A program made the translations under genes and the position numbers. Shown piece after piece: positions 48,004 to 56,500 of a stretch of DNA of 64,000 nucleotides. The DNA is from Kribbibacterium absianum (GTDB taxonomy: Bacteria > Actinomycetota > Coriobacteriia > Coriobacteriales > Atopobiaceae). Every line of letters begins with the position of its first letter. Position 1 is the first letter of the stretch. The notes below the pieces were generated by a model that made no database searches, was not told where the DNA came from, and saw only the letters and a list, made by a program, of their open reading frames with translations. The stretch spans positions 372,001-436,000 of the forward strand of contig NZ_JASJEX010000001.1 of assembly GCF_030067705.1 (NCBI RefSeq), given 5' to 3'.

Positions 48004-48159
48004 GTTGCGGAGGAACGTTTCCCCGCACTGCACGCCCTTACGTTGCGGAGAAACGATTCCCCGCAACAGGCGAGGAGCGCAAAACTGCAGGTGGTGGGTC
48101 GATGTGCGTCAGCCGCCCCGTCATTTCCCCGCAATGCGGCCGCTCCTCTTGCGGGGAAA
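48004..48159. repeat. Cluster of palindromic TTGCGGGGAAACG-type elements
   Basis: Three dyads in 156 bases: 48004-48028 and 48042-48067 pair tightly around a 2-4 base centre, and TTTCCCCGCAA (48124-48134) pairs perfectly with TTGCGGGGAAA (48149-48159). All six half-sites share TGCGGRGRAA. The rest of the 371-base gap to 48349 holds no gene that I can support. Confidence 0.65.
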
Positions 48160-48348
48160 CGTCGCCACCACACGGGACGAAGCCCTCATTGTGGCCATAC
48201 CTTGATTCTGGGGGTTCAGGAAGCTCATAGTCGCAGGTTCTGGCGTTGATAGGCCCTATGAATGGTACGATTCCTCCAACTGCGCCCGCGCAGGGGTCCT
48301 GAGGTCCCTTCCCAAGAGGCGCGCGTGTCACCTTGAAAGGAGCCCCCT

Positions 48349-48837
48349 ATGCAGCCGGGTGAGGAGATCGAGAACCTCGTCGCAGAACTTGAGGACCTGA
48401 TCACGAACGCCAAGTCGTCCTTTGGCGGCGGCGGCACCAAGAAGGTCGTGGACGCCGAGGAGGTCTATCAGATCATCGACGACATCCGTGCCGTCTTCCC
48501 GGAGGAGTTCGCCACTGCTCGCCGCATTCTGAAGGAGCAGGACGAGATCCTCGCCCGCGCGGAGCAGCAGGGCGACTCCATCGTCGCCGACGCCCAGCAG
48601 CAGGCCATGATCCTCGCGGGCGACCAGGAAGTGGTCCGCCTGGCCCAGAAGCAGGCCGACGACATCCGCGACGCCGCCCAGCAGTACGAGCGTGACACCC
48701 GCTACAACGCCGAGGAGTACGCCGAGGACGTCCTCGCGCACCTGGAGGACAACCTGAAGTCCATCGTGGGACAGGTGACGCGCTGCCGTCAGACGCTCTC
48801 CGAGAACGCCCAGAACCGCACGAACCAGAGCTGGTAG
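48349..48837 (+). CDS. SepIVA/DivIVA-like coiled-coil protein
   Basis: A 162-residue, mostly alpha-helical, charged protein with a long predicted coiled coil (about 50-150) and no membrane span. It resembles DivIVA-type septation proteins, and its place between coaD and yceD/rpmF matches that of mycobacterial SepIVA. A role in polar growth or division is therefore inferred from context. ATG 48349 has AAGGAG 8 bases upstream. yceD follows after 2 bases. Confidence 0.7.
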   Translation: MQPGEEIENLVAELEDLITNAKSSFGGGGTKKVVDAEEVYQIIDDIRAVFPEEFATARRILKEQDEILARAEQQGDSIVADAQQQAMILAGDQEVVRLAQKQADDIRDAAQQYERDTRYNAEEYAEDVLAHLEDNLKSIVGQVTRCRQTLSENAQNRTNQSW

Positions 48838-48839
48838 CG

Positions 48840-49391
48840 ATGGAACTCGAGCCCATCATCGTCTCCGTTGACGACCATCTCTCGGAGGTCGGCGACCTCT
48901 GGACCGAGGCCGGGCACCTGGACGTGCCCGGCTACGAGCTGGGCGACCACCAGTTCGAGCTGCCGGAGGGCGTCGACTACGACATCGTGCTCACCAACAC
49001 GAGCGACGGCATCCTCGCCACGGGTCTCGTGAAGGCCCACGTCGTGGGCACCTGCGACCGATGCCTCGGCGTGGCCGAGTTCGACATCGCGAGCGAGGTG
49101 GACGAGTACTTCCTCTTCGAGGTGCCGGAGGAGCAGGCCGATGACGAGGACGACGTGGACTTCACGCTCGTCTCGGAGGACGGCACGATAGACCTGGCGG
49201 ACGCCGTCAACTCCGCGGTGATCATGGAGACGCCGTTCGTGGTCCATTGCTCCGAGGACTGCAAGGGCCTCTGCCCCCACTGCGGGGCGAACCTGAACGA
49301 CGGGCCCTGCGGCTGCGAGAACAAGGCCGCCGGCGAGCTGGACCCCACGCACCCGTTCGCCGCGCTGGCCGGCTGGAAGAAGCAGGACTAG
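48840..49391 (+). CDS. YceD family (DUF177) metal-binding protein
   Basis: A 183-residue YceD/DUF177 protein with CDRCLG and the cysteine cluster CSEDCKGLCPHCGANL near the C-terminus, probably a metal site. The family occurs upstream of rpmF across bacteria and is implicated in 23S rRNA or ribosome maturation. An acidic insert (EEQADDEDDVDF, about 99-110) is typical. It is coupled to the coiled-coil gene. Confidence 0.88.
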   Translation: MELEPIIVSVDDHLSEVGDLWTEAGHLDVPGYELGDHQFELPEGVDYDIVLTNTSDGILATGLVKAHVVGTCDRCLGVAEFDIASEVDEYFLFEVPEEQADDEDDVDFTLVSEDGTIDLADAVNSAVIMETPFVVHCSEDCKGLCPHCGANLNDGPCGCENKAAGELDPTHPFAALAGWKKQD

Positions 49392-49462
49392 CGCGCTCGG
49401 TGGGCACATTTTGTGTCGCGGGCAAAAAAGGGGCGCAAGGGCTGGAACAGTCGTGCCGCCGT

Positions 49463-49471
49463 TGCTACAAT
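49463..49471 (+). promoter_or_regulatory. Extended -10 promoter candidate for rpmF
   Basis: TGCTACAAT resembles an extended -10 element, 77 bases before rpmF. The -35 region is poor. Confidence 0.4.
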
Positions 49472-49547
49472 CACTGGTTGTGTGTTTGTGAGTCACAAGA
49501 CCGGGCGCCACGGGTGCCTCAGGTTGGGATTCTGAAAGAGGTTCACC

Positions 49548-49727
49548 ATGGCAGTCCCCAAACAGAAGAAGGGCCGCGGAGCCACCCACAAGCGTCGTTC
49601 CGCCAACAGCAAGCTCGCTATGCCCTCTCGTTGCACGTGCCCGCAGTGCGGCGCGGTCAAGCTTCCGCACCGTGTGTGCCCTAACTGCGGCTTCTATCGC
49701 GACCGCGAAGTGGTCGCGGTCGACTAA
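49548..49727 (+). CDS. rpmF: Ribosomal protein bL32
   Basis: A 59-residue basic protein starting MAVPKQKKGRGATHKRRS, with the zinc-ribbon cysteines CPQCG and CPNCGFY. The start ATG has AAAGAGG upstream. It is one of the shortest genes here and sits between yceD and plsX as in many bacteria. Four cysteines are retained, so this is the zinc-binding form. Confidence 0.96.
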   Translation: MAVPKQKKGRGATHKRRSANSKLAMPSRCTCPQCGAVKLPHRVCPNCGFYRDREVVAVD

Positions 49728-49754
49728 GCGCAGAAGCGCACAAGCGACCTTCGA

Positions 49755-49785
49755 GCCCCGACCGGCCGAGCCGGCGGGGCTTTTT
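49755..49785 (+). terminator. Intrinsic terminator after rpmF
   Basis: A GC-rich stem of 11 bp with one bulged A and a 3-base loop is followed by five T residues, separating rpmF from plsX. Confidence 0.9.
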
Positions 49786-49889
49786 GCTGGCTTGGGGCAG
49801 TGTGTGGGCGCTTCCGCCCAGATTCACGGCTTTGGGTAGGATAGGGAACGAAAAAGCGCAGGTTCCGGGCGGACGCGAAAGGAGCGGCG

Positions 49890-50903
49890 ATGGTCAAGGT
49901 GGTCGTTGACGCCATGGGCGGGGACGAGCCCCCCGAGACGGTCCTGAAGGGCATCGAGCTGGCCCTCGAGGCCGACAAGGAGCTGACCGTGGTGGTGGCC
50001 GGCGGCGCCGACGTCGTCGAGCCGTTCTGCAAGGAGCACGACCGCACGGAGCCCCTCGTCACGACCGAGGTGATCGCGATGGACGAGCACCCGGCCCAGG
50101 CCGTCCGCGCCAAGCGGGACTCCTCGATCGTGCGCGGCTGCAAGGCCGTCGCTGGAGGGGAGGCGGACGCGTTCTTCTCTGCGGGCTCGACCGGCGCCAT
50201 CCTCACGGCCGCGACCCTCTACGTGAAGCGCCTCAAGGGCGTGAGCCGCCCGTGCCTGGCGGCCGTTCTGCCCGGCCTCGACGGCCATCAGACGGTGGTG
50301 GGGGACCTCGGCGCGAACGCCGACTGCCGCCCCGAGATGATCGTGCAGTTCGCCGAGATGTGCGGCGCCCTCGCCAAGGTCGAGGCCGGGTGCTCCCACG
50401 AGCCTTCTGTTGGGCTCCTCTCGAACGGAACCGAGGACACGAAGGGCTCCGAGCAGAGCCAGACGTACTTCCGTGCGTTGACCGAGGCCGCAGAGCAGGG
50501 CGCCGTCGCCTTCGCCGGCAACTGCGAGGGCAAGGACCTCCTCTGCGGCGACTACGACGTGATCGTCGCCGACGGCTTCACCGGCAACGTGGCGCTCAAG
50601 TCGATGGAGGGCACCGCCAAGTACATCGCCGGCCAGCTCAAGGCCGCAGCCAAGCGATCTCCGCTCAACGCGATCGGCGCCCTGCTGATCAAGGGCGAGT
50701 TCGCGAGGATCGCCGAGGACCTCTCGGGCGACAAGCACGGCGGCGCGGTGCTGCTCGGCCTTCGCGCGCCGGTCCTCGTGGGCCACGGCAAGACCAGCCC
50801 GCAGGCGGTGAAGAACGGCACGCTCGCGGCGGTCCGTTGTGTGAACGAGGGGCTCACGAGCCACGTGGCGGCCGCCTGTGCGCCCACTGGCGCCGAGCAG
50901 TAG
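49890..50903 (+). CDS. plsX: Phosphate acyltransferase PlsX
   Basis: A 337-residue enzyme that makes acyl-phosphate from acyl-ACP for phospholipid synthesis. VVVDAMGGDEPP, SAGSTGAILTAA, DLGANADCRPEMI and ADGFTGNVALKSMEG are family hallmarks. ATG 49890 has AAAGGAG 6 bases upstream. acpP, encoding its acyl donor carrier, follows 66 bases later. Substrate supply also links it to FakA at 42.9 kb. Confidence 0.95.
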   Translation: MVKVVVDAMGGDEPPETVLKGIELALEADKELTVVVAGGADVVEPFCKEHDRTEPLVTTEVIAMDEHPAQAVRAKRDSSIVRGCKAVAGGEADAFFSAGSTGAILTAATLYVKRLKGVSRPCLAAVLPGLDGHQTVVGDLGANADCRPEMIVQFAEMCGALAKVEAGCSHEPSVGLLSNGTEDTKGSEQSQTYFRALTEAAEQGAVAFAGNCEGKDLLCGDYDVIVADGFTGNVALKSMEGTAKYIAGQLKAAAKRSPLNAIGALLIKGEFARIAEDLSGDKHGGAVLLGLRAPVLVGHGKTSPQAVKNGTLAAVRCVNEGLTSHVAAACAPTGAEQ

Positions 50904-50969
50904 TGTAGGGACTATCATCGTGGGCTGACGGCCGGGCCGGCCGCCCCCGCACAAGAGACAAGGAACACC

Positions 50970-51206
50970 ATGGACCGCAACGACGTGTACCAGAAGGTCG
51001 TCGAGACCGTGGCCGAGACCATGGACGCGGACGTCAACGAGCTCACCGAGGAGACCACCTTCGACTCCCTGTCCGCCGACTCGCTCGACAAGATCGAGCT
51101 CGTGACCGCCCTCGAGGACGCCTTCGACGCCTCTTTGGACGACGACCAGCTCGTCGACATCCAGACCATCGCGGACGCCATCGACGCGATCATGGCCGCT
51201 GAGTAG
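50970..51206 (+). CDS. acpP: Acyl carrier protein
   Basis: A 78-residue acidic four-helix protein. The phosphopantetheine attachment site is DSLDKIEL; the serine in ADSLDK would carry the prosthetic group made from CoA. ATG 50970 has AAGGA upstream. One base separates it from rnc. Confidence 0.95.
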   Translation: MDRNDVYQKVVETVAETMDADVNELTEETTFDSLSADSLDKIELVTALEDAFDASLDDDQLVDIQTIADAIDAIMAAE

Positions 51207-51207
51207 C

Positions 51208-52038
51208 GTGGGCTCCCGTTCGCGCGAGGTCGCCTCGAAGGCCCGGAAGGCCGAGGAGATCCTCGATCACCAGTTCACCGACCGTCACCTCATCGAGGCG
51301 GCCATCACCCATCCGTCGGCTGCCGAGGGACTGCCCGTCTCGGCCTCCTACGAGCGGCTCGAGTTCCTCGGTGACGCGATCCTCGGTGCCATCGTGGCCC
51401 AGGACCTGTTCCGGAAGTTCCCCGCGAAGGACGAGGGCGAGCTCTCGAGCATCGAGACGGCGCTCGTCGCAGGGGAGACCCTCTCGGACATCGCCCGCGG
51501 CCTCGGCGTGGCCGACTGCATCGTCTTCGGCGAGTCCGAGCTGGGCACCGAGGCCCGCGGGCTGCACTCTGCCCTCGAGAACGTCTACGAGGCGCTCGTG
51601 GGGGCCCTCTACCTGGATGGCGGCTTCGAGCCCGCGCAGGCCTTCGTTCAGCGCACGCTGTCACCGATGATGAACGGCGACATCCCGCTCCGCCCGGTCA
51701 ACGCGAAGTCCGCGCTCCAGGAGCTCGTGCAGCGCGACCTTCACTGCGACGTGGAGTACAAGCTCGTCTCGGAGGAGGGGCCGGAGCATGCGCCCACCTT
51801 CACGAGCGTCGTGCGGGTACAGGGCGTCCGCGTGGGCCGCGGGTCCGGCCGCTCGAAAAAGGCGAGCGAGGCCGCAGCGGCCCAGCACGCGCTCATGCGC
51901 CTGACGGCGGGCACGGGCACGGGTCAGGTGCGCGGCCACGTGCTGGCGCACGATTTCGACGACGAGGGGGCGGCCTTGGACGCCCCGGTGGTGGTGGCGG
52001 TCGAGACGGACCCCGCAAAGGAGCCCCGTGTACCTTAA
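51208..52038 (+). CDS. rnc: Ribonuclease III
   Basis: A 276-residue double-strand RNA endonuclease with signature ERLEFLGDAILG (49-60; acidic E52 and D56) and a C-terminal dsRNA-binding domain (about 165-235, NAKSALQELVQ). Glu128 of the second catalytic block is present, but Asn125 occupies the position that is aspartate (E. coli D114) in most homologues. About 40 extra residues follow the RNA-binding domain. GTG 51208 is one base after acpP, and the last 11 bases overlap smc. Confidence 0.92.
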   Translation: MGSRSREVASKARKAEEILDHQFTDRHLIEAAITHPSAAEGLPVSASYERLEFLGDAILGAIVAQDLFRKFPAKDEGELSSIETALVAGETLSDIARGLGVADCIVFGESELGTEARGLHSALENVYEALVGALYLDGGFEPAQAFVQRTLSPMMNGDIPLRPVNAKSALQELVQRDLHCDVEYKLVSEEGPEHAPTFTSVVRVQGVRVGRGSGRSKKASEAAAAQHALMRLTAGTGTGQVRGHVLAHDFDDEGAALDAPVVVAVETDPAKEPRVP

Positions 52039-55000
52039 ATCCCTCACCTTGAAGGGCTTCAAGTCCTTCGCCGCCCGCACGCACATGGTGTTCGACCCGG
52101 GCCTCTCCGTCGTGGTGGGGCCCAATGGTTCCGGCAAGTCCAACGTGAGCGACGCAATCCTCTGGGTCCTCGGCGAGCAGAGCGCCAAGCAGCTCCGCGG
52201 CCAGGCCATGGAGGACGTGATCTTCTCGGGCTCCTCGGCGCGCGGCCCTGCGGGCCTTGCCGAGGTGACGCTCGTCCTCGACAACTCCGATGGCACGCTG
52301 CCAGTGGACTTCGAGGAGGTGGGCGTCACCCGGCGAATGTACCGCTCCGGCGAGAGCGAGTACCTGATCAACGGCGCGCCGGCCCGCCTGATGGACGTGC
52401 AGGACATCCTGCACGACTCGGGCCTTGGCAAGGAGACCCACTCCATCATCAGCCAGGGCAAGCTGGACGCCGTGCTGCAGGCCAAGCCCGAGCAGCGCCG
52501 CGAGCTCATCGAGGAGGCGGCCGGCATCTCCAAGCACCGCCGCCGAAAGGAGCGCGCGGCCCGCAAGCTGAAGTCGATGGACGAGAACGTGCGCCGCGCG
52601 CGCGACCTCGACCGCGAGATCAAGCGACAGTTGCGCCCGTTGGAGCGCCAGGTGGACAAGGCACAGCGCTACAACGACCTCGAGGCCCGGCGCGGCCTGG
52701 CGGCGACCCAGCTAGCCGTGGACGACCTCCGCCGGCTCCAAGCTGAGTGGGAGGCCGTGAAGGCCGAGCGCACCGAGGCCGAGGCCGCGGTCGAGCTTGC
52801 CGACTACCGTGCCGAGGACCGCGCCGAGAACCTGGAGAAGCTCCAAGCGCTGCTCGAGCAGAAGGGGCTCTTCGTGGGCGACCTCGGCGAGCAGCGCCGG
52901 CGCGTGCAGGACAAGCTCGGGCGCCTGGAGAGCGACATGCGGCTCTTGGAGGAGAAGGGCCGCAACATGGTCTCGAAGCTGTCCGAGACCCGCATGAGCC
53001 TCTCCTCGCTGGAACGTCAGCGGCGCGATGCCGCCCAGGAGCTCGAGGCCTCCGAGACCGAGCTCGAAGCGGTGCGCGCACGGCAGGGGACCTTACGCTC
53101 GTCTCTGGCGGAGCTCGGTCCCGCAGCTGACGAGGCGGCGACTGCGCTGCGCGCCGTGCGCGAACGGTCCGCCGCCGTGTCGGCCGAGGCTCGTGCCGCG
53201 CAGCGGGACCGCGACGACGCGTTTCTTGCCCAGGCCAAGCTTCGGGAGCGCCTGAGCCATGCGGAGGTCGAGGACGACCTGTTCGCGGATCGGATCCGCG
53301 CGCTGCAGGAATCGCAGGCCACGGACGCCGAGGCGCTCACCTCGGCGCGCGCCCGTCTCGCTGACGCCGAGCACGGCGTGGCCGATGCCCGCAAGGCGCT
53401 CGACGCCGCGTCGAAGGCCGTCGAGGAGGCTTCCCGGTCACAGCGCGAGCACCGTCAGCAGGAGGACGCCGCGACGCGCGCGCTCCGGGAGGCGGAGGCG
53501 GAGCTCAAGGCACTGAGGTCGGTGGACGCGTCGGTGGGGCCGAGCGGCGCCCTCGCGAAGGCGTTGCTCAAGCAAGAGGCTGGTCTTGTCCGCGGCACCC
53601 TGGCCGACGCCTTGGTGGCCGACCTCGCCAACGCGCCAGAAGGAGCGGACGCGCTCGTGGAGCGGTTGCTCGGCTCGGAGCTGCAGGCTTTGGTGCCGGC
53701 CGAGGGAGACGGGCGCGCGCTTGTGGACGCGGCCTGGCGGCGCAGGACCGCCGGTGGCGCCGTGACGATCCTCGACGCTCCCGAGGGGGCAGAGGCCTCT
53801 GTCGCGTCTCAAGGGCCGGGTGAGGCGTTGCTGGACCGGCTCCGCTGCGATGACCCGTCGCCGTTGGCGCGGGCGCTCTTTGGCCCTGTGCGGGTGGTGG
53901 GGACGGCCGAGGAGGCGGCCGCAGCGGCGCACGCGGCGCCCGGGTTGACCTTCATCACCGAGGACGGGCTCGCGGTGGCCACAGGCGCCTCGACCACGGT
54001 GGGTGTCGAGGCCGGCTCGGACGAGGGCGTGCTGGAGCGCAAGCGCCGCGTGACGAACCTCGAGCAGCGCGTGCCCCAGATGGAGGAGGCGCTGGAGTCG
54101 GCCCGCGCGGCTTCTCGTGCGGCCAACGACGCCGTGCGTGACGCGCGTGACGCACGCGAGCGGGCGCGGTCGTCGCTGAACCGCCTGAACGCCGAGGTGG
54201 ACGCGGCGCGTCGTGAGGCCGGGCGTTTGGAGGGGGCGGTGTCGCGCGGCGCGTCCGAGGTGGCGGCGCTCGAGAAGAAGCGCGCCCAGGCCGCCCAGCG
54301 CATGGAGGAGGCTCGCCCGCAGCTGGCGGAGCTTCGCGCCAAGGAGGAGAAGGCGGCCAAGCGCTCCCAGGCCCTTGCGGTGGAGGCGGAGGAGCTCGAG
54401 GCCGCTCGCAGCGAGGCGGAGCGGACGGAGTCCCAGGCCCGCCAGGCGGCGTCCGCGTGCAAGCTCGAGCTCGCCACGGTGACGGAGCGCCGGCGGCACC
54501 TGGAGGTGCGCTGCGAGGAGCTGCGCCGTTCCATTGACACCTTCGACAAGCGCGTCCAGTCCGCCGTGGAGTCGACGCGCGCCCTCGAGGTGCTGCGGCT
54601 GCGCGTCGATCCGCTGCACGACCGATACGACGCGCTCCACGAGCGGCTGCTCGAGTGGGCGGCCCGCCTCCGCGACCGCGCGTCGCTCGCCGAGGCGGAC
54701 TCCCAGGACCTCAAGAAGACGATCAACGACGCCCGCGCCGAGGCCACCGAGGCCAAGCAGGCCCTCGACCGGGCCACCTCCAGGCTCAACGAGAGCAACG
54801 TGAAGGCCGGGCGGCTCGAGGAGCGCGTCCGCACCGCCGTGGACGCTGTCCGCGCGTGCGACGCGATGCCCCTGGAAGAGGCCCTCAAGCTCCCGGAGTC
54901 GGAGGACCGCGGCGCCCTTGAGCGCGAGGTGGCCAAGCTCGAGCGCGACATCAAGGCCATCGGCCCGGTGAACCAGGTGGCGATGGAGGAGTACCAGCGG

Positions 55001-55579
55001 CTCAAGGAGCGCGCGGACCACATCGCGGCGTCGCTCGCGGACCTCGAGGGCGCGCGCAAGAGCCTCGACAAGATCCAGAGTGCGATCGACCGGAAGATGC
55101 GCGCGGCCTTCGTGGCCACCTTCGATGCGGTGAACGAGAACTTCCGCGAGGTCTTCCAGATGCTCTTCCCGGGCGGCACGGGTCACTTGGAGATGACGGA
55201 CCCGGATCACCCCGGCGAGACGGGCATCGAGGTCTTCGTGCAGCCCCAGGGCAAGAAGGTCCCGAAGCTCGCGCTCCTCTCGGGAGGCGAGCGCTCGCTC
55301 GTCGCCCTCGCGCTGCTCTTCGCGGTGTACCGCACGCGCACGGTGCCGTTCTATGTGTTCGACGAGGTGGAGGCCGCGCTGGACGACTCCAACCTTGATA
55401 AGCTTCTGGCGGCGATCGAGCGGCTCAAGGAGGAGACCCAGCTCATCGTCATCTCTCACCAGCGTCGTACGATGGAGCAGGCGGACGTCCTGTGGGGCGT
55501 CTCGATGCACGCGGACGGCGTGAGCCAGGTGGTGTCGCAGCGGCTCGACCGCGCGACCGGGAAGGTGGTGGACGTCTAA
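52028..55579 (+). CDS. smc: Chromosome segregation protein SMC
   Basis: A 1183-residue SMC ATPase. The N-terminal Walker A is GPNGSGKSN (31-39). Long coiled-coil arms surround a hinge at about 500-660 (GPSGALAKALLKQEAGLVRG). The C-terminal head has LLSGGERSLVALALLF (about 1083) and Walker B VFDEVEAALDD (about 1106). It condenses and segregates the chromosome with ScpAB, which are not in the window. GTG 52028 has AAAGGAG 4 bases upstream within rnc. Confidence 0.96.
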   Translation: MYLKSLTLKGFKSFAARTHMVFDPGLSVVVGPNGSGKSNVSDAILWVLGEQSAKQLRGQAMEDVIFSGSSARGPAGLAEVTLVLDNSDGTLPVDFEEVGVTRRMYRSGESEYLINGAPARLMDVQDILHDSGLGKETHSIISQGKLDAVLQAKPEQRRELIEEAAGISKHRRRKERAARKLKSMDENVRRARDLDREIKRQLRPLERQVDKAQRYNDLEARRGLAATQLAVDDLRRLQAEWEAVKAERTEAEAAVELADYRAEDRAENLEKLQALLEQKGLFVGDLGEQRRRVQDKLGRLESDMRLLEEKGRNMVSKLSETRMSLSSLERQRRDAAQELEASETELEAVRARQGTLRSSLAELGPAADEAATALRAVRERSAAVSAEARAAQRDRDDAFLAQAKLRERLSHAEVEDDLFADRIRALQESQATDAEALTSARARLADAEHGVADARKALDAASKAVEEASRSQREHRQQEDAATRALREAEAELKALRSVDASVGPSGALAKALLKQEAGLVRGTLADALVADLANAPEGADALVERLLGSELQALVPAEGDGRALVDAAWRRRTAGGAVTILDAPEGAEASVASQGPGEALLDRLRCDDPSPLARALFGPVRVVGTAEEAAAAAHAAPGLTFITEDGLAVATGASTTVGVEAGSDEGVLERKRRVTNLEQRVPQMEEALESARAASRAANDAVRDARDARERARSSLNRLNAEVDAARREAGRLEGAVSRGASEVAALEKKRAQAAQRMEEARPQLAELRAKEEKAAKRSQALAVEAEELEAARSEAERTESQARQAASACKLELATVTERRRHLEVRCEELRRSIDTFDKRVQSAVESTRALEVLRLRVDPLHDRYDALHERLLEWAARLRDRASLAEADSQDLKKTINDARAEATEAKQALDRATSRLNESNVKAGRLEERVRTAVDAVRACDAMPLEEALKLPESEDRGALEREVAKLERDIKAIGPVNQVAMEEYQRLKERADHIAASLADLEGARKSLDKIQSAIDRKMRAAFVATFDAVNENFREVFQMLFPGGTGHLEMTDPDHPGETGIEVFVQPQGKKVPKLALLSGGERSLVALALLFAVYRTRTVPFYVFDEVEAALDDSNLDKLLAAIERLKEETQLIVISHQRRTMEQADVLWGVSMHADGVSQVVSQRLDRATGKVVDV

Positions 55580-56476
55580 ATGGGCTTCAAGGACCGGTTG
55601 AAGAAGGGCCTCAGCCGCTCGCGCGAGGCGCTCAACGAGATCTTCTACTTCGGCGGCGAGGTGGACGAGGACTTCTGGGAGGACCTCGAGGACACTCTCG
55701 TGATGGGCGACCTCGGCGCCGAGGTGGCCATGGCCGTGACGGACGACCTGCGCGAGCAGGCGGCCCGCGAGAACCTGCGCACGGACCGGCAGCTGCGCCG
55801 GGCGCTCTCGGACCGTCTGGCCGCGGAGTTCGCCCCCATCGAGCGCGACCCGTTCGACGACGTCCCGAGCTGTGTGCTCTTCGTGGGCATCAACGGGGCG
55901 GGCAAGACCACGACGGTGGGCAAGCTCGCCAACGCCGCCAAGCAGCAGATGATCCCCACCATCATCGGCGGCGCCGACACGTTTCGCGCGGCCGCCATCG
56001 AGCAGCTGGACGTCTGGGCCGACCGTGCCGGCTGCCAGCTTGTGACCCGCGACCGCGGCGCGGACCCGGCCTCCGTGTGCTACGACGTGCTCGACGTGGC
56101 CGAGCGCCAGCACGAGCAGCTCGTCCTCATCGACACCGCCGGGCGCCTGCACACCAGCCAGGAGCTGATGCGCGAGCTGGCGAAGGTGGTGTCGGTCACG
56201 CGCAAGCGCGCCAACATGCCGGTGAGCGTGGTCCTCGTCGTCGATGCCACCACCGGGCAGAACGGCCTCTCCCAGGCCAAGGAGTTCAACGACGCGCTGG
56301 ACCTCGACGGCCTGATCGTGACCAAGCTCGACGGCACGGCCAAGGGCGGCATCGCGGTCGCCATCAGCCACGACCTGCGGTTGCCGATCCTCCGCATCGG
56401 CGTGGGCGAGACCATCGACGACTTCCAGCGGTTCAGCGCGCACGACTTCTGCGACGCCCTCGTGGGCATCGAGTAG
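55580..56476 (+). CDS. ftsY: Signal recognition particle receptor FtsY
   Basis: A 298-residue SRP receptor GTPase with only a short region before the N domain. The G domain has GINGAGKTTTVGKL (about 102), DTFRAAAIEQL, DTAGRLHTSQELM and TKLDGTAKGG. It delivers ribosome-SRP complexes to SecYEG. The ATG directly follows the smc stop. The short N-terminus, lacking the long acidic A domain of E. coli FtsY, is common in actinobacteria and Gram-positives. Confidence 0.95.
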   Translation: MGFKDRLKKGLSRSREALNEIFYFGGEVDEDFWEDLEDTLVMGDLGAEVAMAVTDDLREQAARENLRTDRQLRRALSDRLAAEFAPIERDPFDDVPSCVLFVGINGAGKTTTVGKLANAAKQQMIPTIIGGADTFRAAAIEQLDVWADRAGCQLVTRDRGADPASVCYDVLDVAERQHEQLVLIDTAGRLHTSQELMRELAKVVSVTRKRANMPVSVVLVVDATTGQNGLSQAKEFNDALDLDGLIVTKLDGTAKGGIAVAISHDLRLPILRIGVGETIDDFQRFSAHDFCDALVGIE

Positions 56477-56500
56477 CCACCAGGCCAGAGAGGACCTTCC

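Noticed and set aside
48004-48159. CRISPR or rRNA fragment
   Set aside because: Spacing is irregular and the half-sites are palindromic; there is no similarity to rRNA.
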